A stretch of 10,786 bases of DNA from Spirochaetaceae bacterium (GTDB taxonomy: Bacteria; Spirochaetota; Spirochaetia; Treponematales; Breznakiellaceae), in assembly GCA_031265025.1 (NCBI GenBank), contig JAISDF010000247.1:1-10786 (forward strand), in the 5' to 3' direction. Under the pieces are notes generated by a model. The model saw nothing but the letters and a program-made list of their open reading frames with translations, had not been told where the DNA came from and searched no databases. Each line of letters starts with the position of its first letter. The first letter of the stretch is position 1. Below, piece by piece: positions 1 to 5,051 of this stretch. Both the position numbers and the translations under genes were made by a program.

Positions 1-2
1 TA

Positions 3-761
3 GAACCCTTTGTCATGAACGGGGGCAGGGTCAGGGAACTCTGGACGCCCTGGCGCGTGCCCCGTGATTTGTGGGGCGTGTACCCCGGCCCGGACGGGCT
101 TTCCGGGAGTTCAAAAAAATTTCTTGACGCCCTGAACAGCTATAACCGTATCTATGAAAGGCTTTCCCGTAACGGGTGCCTTGTTAAAGAGCTGTCATCG
201 CCCCTGTACGGCCATCCCCTTCCCGGTGGCATAACGGCCGATGTCCTTGCGCCTTCCCCCGCTCTTGCCGCCTTTTTTTCCGGGGCCCTCGAGTCCCTGT
301 ACCGCGCCGAAGGCGACGATTTTGCCGCACGGCTTTCAGGCCTTGACCGGAAGATGAATGATTTTTCAGTGGTGCTGCGTTTTGTCCACAAGGACCTGGC
401 GGTTTTACTGCCCGGTGACGCCTGTCCTTCGGCGGAGGCCATGGCTGTGTGGGATAAAAGCCGCCTCAAGGCCCATGTTCTGAAACTTGCCCATCACGGA
501 CAGGAGGACAGCGTTTCGGCCGGTTTTATCCGCGCCGTCGCTCCCCGGATAGTCGTAACCTGTGTTTCAAGCGACCGGCGCTATAACAGCGCCAATCCCC
601 TGGTCTATGAAGAAATAAGACGCGCCTCTCCGGGCATTACGCCGGAATTTCTCTTTACCGACAGGGTGCCGCTGGCCTGTGAACAGTATTCCCTGCCCCG
701 CTCGGCCCTGACTATTGTGTTTGATGACGCGATAAAGTATTCTTTTACCACCCTATGCTGA
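3..761 (+). CDS. Metallo-beta-lactamase-fold hydrolase, C-terminal part (5' end outside window)
   Basis: The frame is already open at the first bases, so the gene begins upstream; the ATG at 15 is probably an internal methionine. The visible C-terminal half carries two late motifs of the ComEC/Rec2-like branch of the metallo-beta-lactamase fold: a strand ending in LLPGDA (Asp at 417-419, a likely metal ligand), and LAHHGQEDS (His-His at 492-497) followed by a VAPRIVVTCVSS strand and a NPLVYEEI segment. The HxHxDH metal-binding motif normally lies N-terminal and would be upstream. The family hydrolyses phosphoester or related bonds using two metal ions; substrate cannot be inferred. No membrane segment is visible, so this is more likely a soluble hydrolase than a full ComEC channel. 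The stop codon overlaps the next gene by 7 nt (ATGCTGA), which suggests translational coupling. Fold call is good, specific role unknown. Confidence 0.72.
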   Translation, partial: EPFVMNGGRVRELWTPWRVPRDLWGVYPGPDGLSGSSKKFLDALNSYNRIYERLSRNGCLVKELSSPLYGHPLPGGITADVLAPSPALAAFFSGALESLYRAEGDDFAARLSGLDRKMNDFSVVLRFVHKDLAVLLPGDACPSAEAMAVWDKSRLKAHVLKLAHHGQEDSVSAGFIRAVAPRIVVTCVSSDRRYNSANPLVYEEIRRASPGITPEFLFTDRVPLACEQYSLPRSALTIVFDDAIKYSFTTLC

Positions 762-1660
762 CCATGCAGTTTCTGCTCCTCTGCCTCATGGGCGTCGGAG
801 TTCTTACGGAAAAATGCCGCCTGGTGGACAATCATTCCAGAAGCGCCCTGAGCAATTTGGTTGTCAATGTCCTTTTACCCTGCAATATCATCGCGTCGTT
901 TACCGGCGGCGGTACAAGGGATTTTTTGGCATTGGGCATGGTGCTGTGCGTTTCTCTGGGCATCATTGTTCTTACCTATATATTGGGGAAATTCCTCCTG
1001 TTCAGGCGTTATGAAGAGGGGCAGAAAAAAATACTGTTTTACGCTACCCTGATTTCAAACGCCTCGTTTCTGGGGAATCCCATGGCGGAGAGCATATACG
1101 GGTTCCGCGCCCTGATCTATGCCTCGGTGTACCTTCTGCCGGTGCGCATAGCCCTTTGGACCGTAGGGCTGACTATTTTTACCGGCGCCGGAAAAAACCC
1201 GGTCAAGGTTATTTTTCATCCCTGCCTCGCGGCCACGTATATCGGAATATTTATTATGGTATCGGGTGTTACGCCGCCCGAACTTTTGCGGCATCTGGTT
1301 TTCAGCCTCGGAAACTGTACCACCCCCTTTTCCATGCTGGTCATCGGGCACATACTCGCCCAGGCGGACCCGAGGAAAATGTTTACAAAAACAGTGCTGT
1401 ATTATTCCTTTATCCGGCTTGTTTTTATCCCCCTTCTTGTGCTGGGGGTAGTGGTTCTTTTGGGGCTGGACCCCATTGCCGCCGGGGTTTCCGTGGTATT
1501 AAGCGGCATGCCCGCCCCCAGCACCGCTTCCATAATGGCCGATACCTACAACGGCGACCGCGAATTGGCCTCCAGGATTATTTTTGTCAGCATACTCTGT
1601 TCCCTTGTTACCGTACCCGCCCTGGCCTGGCTCCTGAACCGTGTTCTTCAAGGCGCTTGA
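755..1660 (+). CDS. AEC-family (auxin efflux carrier-like) membrane permease
   Basis: The 301-residue protein is hydrophobic throughout, with about ten likely membrane spans. This matches the usual size of about 300-320 residues for bacterial AEC (Mem_trans) permeases. Recognisable family segments are LSNLVVNVLLPCNIIASF near residues 32-49, with the helix-breaking Leu-Pro at 41-42; NASFLGNPMAESIYG at 102-116; and SGMPAPSTASIMADTYNGD at about 250-268, a conserved crossover-type region. Bacterial members carry carboxylates such as malate, malonate or other organic acids in or out of the cell; nothing here fixes the substrate. The ATG at 755 overlaps the upstream stop and lacks a clear Shine-Dalgarno, so translation is probably coupled; ATG at 764 is an alternative start. 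The stop codon overlaps the -35 box of the gapA promoter. Family certain, substrate unknown. Confidence 0.88.
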   Translation: MLTMQFLLLCLMGVGVLTEKCRLVDNHSRSALSNLVVNVLLPCNIIASFTGGGTRDFLALGMVLCVSLGIIVLTYILGKFLLFRRYEEGQKKILFYATLISNASFLGNPMAESIYGFRALIYASVYLLPVRIALWTVGLTIFTGAGKNPVKVIFHPCLAATYIGIFIMVSGVTPPELLRHLVFSLGNCTTPFSMLVIGHILAQADPRKMFTKTVLYYSFIRLVFIPLLVLGVVVLLGLDPIAAGVSVVLSGMPAPSTASIMADTYNGDRELASRIIFVSILCSLVTVPALAWLLNRVLQGA

Positions 1661-1685
1661 CTCTTTTCCCCTTATTTCCTATTAT
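1657..1685 (+). promoter_or_regulatory. Predicted sigma70-type promoter of gapA
   Basis: TTGACT (1657-1662) and TATTAT (1680-1685) are each 5/6 matches to the vegetative consensus and are separated by exactly 17 nt. The -35 box overlaps the last codons and stop of the AEC permease gene. Transcription would start near 1692, giving a short leader of about 25 nt before gapA. This is the best promoter-like pair noticed in the window, in the expected place for a highly expressed glycolytic gene. Confidence 0.7.
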
Positions 1686-1706
1686 TTAGGTATCAATTTA
1701 TCGATT

Positions 1707-1711
1707 GGGGG
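1707..1711 (+). promoter_or_regulatory. Ribosome binding site of gapA
   Basis: A GGGGG run lies 6 nt before the ATG at 1718. It is G-rich rather than the canonical AGGAGG, and resembles the GGGGGG run before pgk. The ATG at 1713 is in another frame; only 1718 gives the GAPDH N-terminus. Confidence 0.55.
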
Positions 1712-1717
1712 TATGGT

Positions 1718-2782
1718 ATGAAGATTGCCATAAACGGTTTTGGCCGTATCGGCCGCTTGGTGTTTCAGGCTATTGTAGATCAGGGTTTGCTCGGCAAGGA
1801 TAAGATAGATGTAGTGGCGGTAACGGATATTTCTACCGATGCGAAATATTTTGCCTACCAGCTTAAATATGACTCCATACAGGGCCGGATGAAAGCGAAT
1901 ATTTCTTCCAAAAAGAGCAATCCGTCCCTGGAGGATGATGATGTGCTTGTGGTAAACGGCCACGAGGTCAAATGCGTCATGGCCGAAAAGGAACTCAAGA
2001 ACCTTCCCTGGGGTTCTCTGGGCGTGGAGTACATTATTGAGGCCACCGGGATTTTTACCGGCGACAACGCCTTTGGCCATATCGAGGCCGGCGCCAAAAA
2101 GGTCATTATTTCCGCTCCGGCCAAGGGCAAGGAGAAGAAAATTCCCACCTTTGTATGCGGCGTCAACCATGAAAAATACAATCCCGCGACGGATCATGTG
2201 GTTTCCAACGCAAGCTGCACGACCAACTGCCTCGCGCCCCTGGTTTATGTTATCATGAAAGAGGGCATAGGCCTGGACAAGGGTCTCATGACCACTATCC
2301 ATTCCTATACGGCGACCCAGAAAATAGTGGACGGCGTTTCCAAAAAGGACTGGAGGGGCGGCCGCGCGGCGGCTATCAATATCATTCCTTCCACCACCGG
2401 AGCGGCCAAGGCTGTGGGCGAAGTGCTTCCCGAAACCAAGGGCAAACTTACCGGCATGTCTTTCCGTATTCCCACTCCCACGGTGTCTGTGGTGGACCTC
2501 ACCTTTACCGCAGGCAGGGACTCCAGCATAGAAGAAATCGACGGACTCATGAAAAAGGCCTCCGAAACCTATCTCAAGGGCATACTCGGCTATACCAACG
2601 AAGAACTGGTTTCCTCGGACCTGATTCACGATCCCAGATCGTCAACCTATGACAGCCTGGCGACCCTGCAGAACAATCTTCCCGGCGAAAAGCGCTTTTT
2701 CAAGGTTGTTTCCTGGTATGATAACGAGTGGGGGTATTCCAACAGGGTTGTAAGCCTGCTCCAGTATATGGCCGGCAGGTAA
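1718..2782 (+). CDS. gapA: Glyceraldehyde-3-phosphate dehydrogenase, NAD-dependent, type I
   Basis: Catalyses oxidative phosphorylation of glyceraldehyde 3-phosphate to 1,3-bisphosphoglycerate in cytoplasmic glycolysis. The protein starts with the NAD-binding Rossmann motif INGFGRIGR (residues 5-13). Asp37 after the second strand (AVTD) is the ribose-binding acidic residue that favours NAD over NADP. The active site is SNASCTTNC with nucleophile Cys167, and the partner His195 sits in HSYTATQ; the C-terminal WYDNEWGYSNR motif is also intact. At 354 residues it is longer than the usual 330-340. The extra length lies in the N-terminal domain (LLGKDKID, and residues about 57-77), a layout I recall from trypanosomatid glycosomal GAPDH, where the catalytic residues are Cys166 and His194. 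A strong promoter directly precedes it and a terminator-like hairpin follows, so it may be transcribed largely on its own. Product call is essentially certain. Confidence 0.98.
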   Translation: MKIAINGFGRIGRLVFQAIVDQGLLGKDKIDVVAVTDISTDAKYFAYQLKYDSIQGRMKANISSKKSNPSLEDDDVLVVNGHEVKCVMAEKELKNLPWGSLGVEYIIEATGIFTGDNAFGHIEAGAKKVIISAPAKGKEKKIPTFVCGVNHEKYNPATDHVVSNASCTTNCLAPLVYVIMKEGIGLDKGLMTTIHSYTATQKIVDGVSKKDWRGGRAAAINIIPSTTGAAKAVGEVLPETKGKLTGMSFRIPTPTVSVVDLTFTAGRDSSIEEIDGLMKKASETYLKGILGYTNEELVSSDLIHDPRSSTYDSLATLQNNLPGEKRFFKVVSWYDNEWGYSNRVVSLLQYMAGR

Positions 2783-2800
2783 GCCTGTTTTTCAAAGTAC

Positions 2801-2847
2801 ATCTGAGGCCGCTGTTTCAAAATTGAAAATTTGAAGCAGCTTCAGAT
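2801..2847 (+). repeat. Long imperfect inverted repeat (hairpin) between gapA and pgk
   Basis: The left arm ATCTGAG (2801-2807) pairs with TTCAGAT (2841-2847), with one G-U. After a 3-nt bulge (GCC, 2808-2810), GCTGTTTCAAA (2811-2821) pairs with TTTGAAGCAGC (2830-2840), also with one G-U; the loop is the 8 nt at 2822-2829. That makes about 18 base pairs. It is not followed by a T tract on either strand, so it does not look like a classical terminator. It begins 18 nt after the gapA stop and could protect the gapA mRNA 3' end or act as a processing site; this role is inference. Confidence 0.7.
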
Positions 2848-2871
2848 ACATAAGGATTTGCCCGGAACAAC

Positions 2872-2911
2872 AAGGCTCCGTGTCCCTTTCTGGGGCCGGG
2901 GCCTTTTTGTT
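2872..2911 (+). terminator. Intrinsic-terminator-like hairpin upstream of pgk
   Basis: AAGGCTCCG (2872-2880) pairs with CGGGGCCTT (2897-2905), nine base pairs including one G-U and a GC-rich core. The 16-nt loop contains CCC and GGG, which can extend the structure. The run TTTTTGTT (2904-2911) follows on the + strand. This is the form of a rho-independent terminator for gapA, or of an attenuator if pgk is read from an upstream promoter. The flanking CAACAA (2868-2873) and TTGTTG (2907-2912) could also pair. No convincing promoter lies between it and pgk, so readthrough may be needed. Confidence 0.65.
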
Positions 2912-2944
2912 GGAGGGGCAATACGCTAGACTAAACCCGTATAT

Positions 2945-2950
2945 GGGGGG
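2945..2950 (+). promoter_or_regulatory. Ribosome binding site that fixes the pgk start
   Basis: GGGGGG ends 4 nt before the ATG at 2955. It supports this start over the upstream in-frame GTG at 2880, which lies in the terminator hairpin, and over the ATG at 2943, which has no purine-rich stretch ahead of it. Confidence 0.5.
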
Positions 2951-2954
2951 ACAA

Positions 2955-4217
2955 ATGATAAAGACAGTTAAATCGGTAGATCTCAAGGGCAAGCGGGTCA
3001 TCATGAGGGTTGACTTCAATGTGCCCATGAAGGATGGTACGGTACAGGACGACACCCGCATTACCGCGGCGCTTCCTACCATCAAGTACATACTTGGGCA
3101 GGGCGTTAAAACCCTGACCCTGATGAGTCATTTGGGCGATCCGTCCAAAGACGCAAAGAAGGCCAGGGAAAAGGCCGAAAAAGACGGCAAGACCTTTGAC
3201 GAGGCGGCCTATATCAAGGGCAAACACCGTATGGCGCCGGTGGCCGCCTATCTTGGGGAAAAACTCGGGCGGCCGGTTATTTTTGCCGGTGAGGATTCCT
3301 GCTACGGTAAAAAGGCTTTCATTGATTCCCAAAAAGACGGGTCGATTATCATGCTTGAAAATACCCGTTTTCATAAGGAAGAAACTTCAAAGGAAGAAGC
3401 CGAGCGGGACAAACTGGCAAAGGAACTTGCCTCCTACGGCGATATTTTTGTAAACGACGCTTTCGGGACCGCCCACCGGGACCACGCGTCAACCGCGTCC
3501 ATCGCCAAATTCGTTCCCGTGTCTGTGGCGGGTTTTCTTATGGAAAAAGAGGTCAACTACCTTGAGCCCATAGTAACCAATCCCCAGAAACCCCTTGTGG
3601 CCATTATCGGCGGCGCCAAGGTTTCGTCCAAGATAGCGGTCCTCGAAAATCTCTTAAAAAACGCCGGCGCTCTGGTCATAGGAGGCGGTATGGCCTATAC
3701 TTTCCTCAAGGCTCAGGGCCATAAGGTCGGCAAGTCCCTGGTCGAGGATGACCAGATTGACACGGCCAAGAGGATTCTTGACAGCGCGCTCAAGGCCGGC
3801 GTGGAGCTTGTGCTTCCTGTGGACCAGGAAGCGGCCGAGACCTTTGACGCGGCAAGCAAGGCGATTCCTGTAGACGGCCCCGACCTTCCGGACGGGCTTA
3901 TGGGTCTTGACGTAGGGCCCAGGACTATCGCTAAATACAAGGAAGTACTTGCCAGGGCGAAAACCATCGTGTGGAACGGTCCTGTGGGTGTGTTTGAATT
4001 TGACGCCTTTGCCAAAGGAACGGAAGAGGTGGCAAAGCTCGTGGCCGCCGCCACGGAGAGGCAGGTCATTACCGTGGTCGGCGGCGGAGATTCTGTCGCC
4101 GCGGTAAACAAATTTCGCCTGGCGTCAAAGATGAGCCATGTCTCTACGGGAGGCGGCGCTTCGCTTGAACTGCTTGAAGGGAAAAAACTGCCCGGCATTG
4201 AGGTTTGCAGGGCCTGA
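2955..4217 (+). CDS. pgk: Phosphoglycerate kinase
   Basis: Transfers phosphate from 1,3-bisphosphoglycerate to ADP, yielding ATP and 3-phosphoglycerate, directly downstream of GAPDH in glycolysis. The 420-residue protein starts MIKTVKSVDLKGKRV, the normal family N-terminus. Visible motifs in order: RVDFNVP (18-24, substrate binding), ENTRF (135-139), FVNDAFGTAHRDHAS, IGGAKVSSKI, GGGMAYTFLKAQG (nucleotide side), GPVGVFEFDAFAKGT, and GGGDSVAAVNKF, with STGGGASLELLEGK near the end. The usual SHLGRP is SHLGDP here (58-63) and is followed by a Lys/Glu/Asp-rich insertion of about 27 residues (64-91). I associate this pattern with treponemal PGKs. An in-frame GTG at 2880 would add 25 residues encoded by the upstream terminator and is rejected. 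tpiA follows 39 nt downstream, almost certainly in the same transcript. Confidence 0.97.
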   Translation: MIKTVKSVDLKGKRVIMRVDFNVPMKDGTVQDDTRITAALPTIKYILGQGVKTLTLMSHLGDPSKDAKKAREKAEKDGKTFDEAAYIKGKHRMAPVAAYLGEKLGRPVIFAGEDSCYGKKAFIDSQKDGSIIMLENTRFHKEETSKEEAERDKLAKELASYGDIFVNDAFGTAHRDHASTASIAKFVPVSVAGFLMEKEVNYLEPIVTNPQKPLVAIIGGAKVSSKIAVLENLLKNAGALVIGGGMAYTFLKAQGHKVGKSLVEDDQIDTAKRILDSALKAGVELVLPVDQEAAETFDAASKAIPVDGPDLPDGLMGLDVGPRTIAKYKEVLARAKTIVWNGPVGVFEFDAFAKGTEEVAKLVAAATERQVITVVGGGDSVAAVNKFRLASKMSHVSTGGGASLELLEGKKLPGIEVCRA

Positions 4218-4242
4218 AAGGGCCGGGGCGGGGAATTAATCT

Positions 4243-4250
4243 AAGGAGGG
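4243..4250 (+). promoter_or_regulatory. Strong ribosome binding site of tpiA
   Basis: AAGGAGGG contains a full AGGAGG core (4244-4249), 7 nt before the ATG at 4257. It is one of the two best Shine-Dalgarno matches seen in the window. Confidence 0.85.
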
Positions 4251-4256
4251 ACACGC

Positions 4257-5009
4257 ATGACAAGACCTTATTACATCGCGGGAAACTGGAAGATGCATAA
4301 GACCCGGAGTGAGGCAGCGGAACTTGCCAGGACCCTCACGGTCAAACTTAAAGACGGAAAGCATAAATACCTTGTGGCGCCGAGCTTTACCAGCCTTGAG
4401 ACCGTGGGCGCCATTGTCAAGGGCACCAACATACTCCTTGGCGCCCAGAATATGGCGGCCGAGGAACAGGGCGCCCACACCGGCGAAGTCTCGGTGCTTC
4501 AACTAAAGGATCTGGGCGTACAGGTTGTGATTCTCGGCCACAGTGAACGGCGTCATACCTATAAGGAAGATGACGAACTTGTCAACAAAAAGGTCAAACT
4601 TGCCCTCAGGCACGGCCTTGACGTTATACTCTGCATAGGCGAGCTGCTCTCCGAAAGGGAAGCCGGCCTGGCGGAAAAGGTCTGCGAGACCCAGACCCGC
4701 AAGGGTCTTGAAGGCGTGCCCGTCTCCGATCTGGCGCGGGTCACCCTGGCCTATGAGCCTGTATGGGCCATAGGAACCGGAAAGACCGCGACTCCCGAGG
4801 ACGCCGACGCCATTCATGCCTATGTGCGCGGTGTGATAGAAAGGCTTTACGGCGCTTCCGCGGCCGAAAAAATGATCATCCAGTACGGCGGTTCGGTAAA
4901 GGCCGAAAATGCCGCCCAGCTTATGGCAAAGGAGAATATTGACGGCGCCCTGGTAGGAGGAGCCTCCCTCAAGGCGGATACCTTTGTTCCCATAGCGATG
5001 TTCGGCTGA
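4257..5009 (+). CDS. tpiA: Triosephosphate isomerase
   Basis: Interconverts dihydroxyacetone phosphate and glyceraldehyde 3-phosphate, feeding the GAPDH/PGK steps encoded upstream. It has the standard length of 250 residues with all catalytic elements in place: Asn10 and Lys12 in AGNWKMH, His95 in LGHSERR, and general base Glu167 in AYEPVWAIGTGKTA, which runs into mobile loop 6 (168-178). The phosphate-binding segments IQYGGSV and GALVGGASL lie near the C-terminus. It is a soluble (beta/alpha)8 barrel that is normally a dimer. The 39-nt gap from pgk and the strong Shine-Dalgarno fit a pgk-tpiA operon. Nothing in the sequence is unusual for the family. Confidence 0.98.
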   Translation: MTRPYYIAGNWKMHKTRSEAAELARTLTVKLKDGKHKYLVAPSFTSLETVGAIVKGTNILLGAQNMAAEEQGAHTGEVSVLQLKDLGVQVVILGHSERRHTYKEDDELVNKKVKLALRHGLDVILCIGELLSEREAGLAEKVCETQTRKGLEGVPVSDLARVTLAYEPVWAIGTGKTATPEDADAIHAYVRGVIERLYGASAAEKMIIQYGGSVKAENAAQLMAKENIDGALVGGASLKADTFVPIAMFG

Positions 5010-5051
5010 CCCGGTGGGGCGGTCCCGGCCGCGGAACATTCCATAAAACCC
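5010..5051 (+). other. Short GC-rich spacer between tpiA and the hybrid kinase gene
   Basis: These 42 nt are GC-rich with short self-complementary bits (CGGCCG, GGG/CCC) but have no T tract, no convincing promoter boxes, and no clear Shine-Dalgarno before the ATG at 5052. Readthrough from tpiA is therefore possible. Confidence 0.4.

Noticed and set aside
1156..1689. Overlapping plus-strand frame inside the AEC permease gene
   Set aside because: It is an out-of-frame shadow; the permease frame carries all family motifs and continues intact to its stop.
1682..2629. Long open frame on the minus strand opposite gapA (315 codons)
   Set aside because: It is a mirror of the gapA codon pattern, shows no recognisable domain, and has low-complexity Gly/His/Phe-rich composition typical of antisense shadows.
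2824..2852. Possible pgk promoter TTGAAA-17-TACATA
   Set aside because: The -10 matches only 3 of 6 bases and the boxes lie in the inverted-repeat arms; too weak to list as a feature.
2907..2935. Possible pgk promoter with TTGTTG as -35 box
   Set aside because: At 16-18 nt spacing the -10 position reads GACTAA or ACTAAA, a poor match, and the -35 bases are part of the terminator stem and T tract.
2880..2954. N-terminal extension of PGK from GTG 2880 (25 extra residues)
   Set aside because: The extension is encoded by the terminator hairpin and T tract, lacks a Shine-Dalgarno, and does not match PGK N-termini, whereas ATG 2955 does.
5010..5040. GC-rich self-complementary stretch after tpiA as a terminator
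   Set aside because: Pairing is limited to short 3-6 bp bits and no T tract follows.
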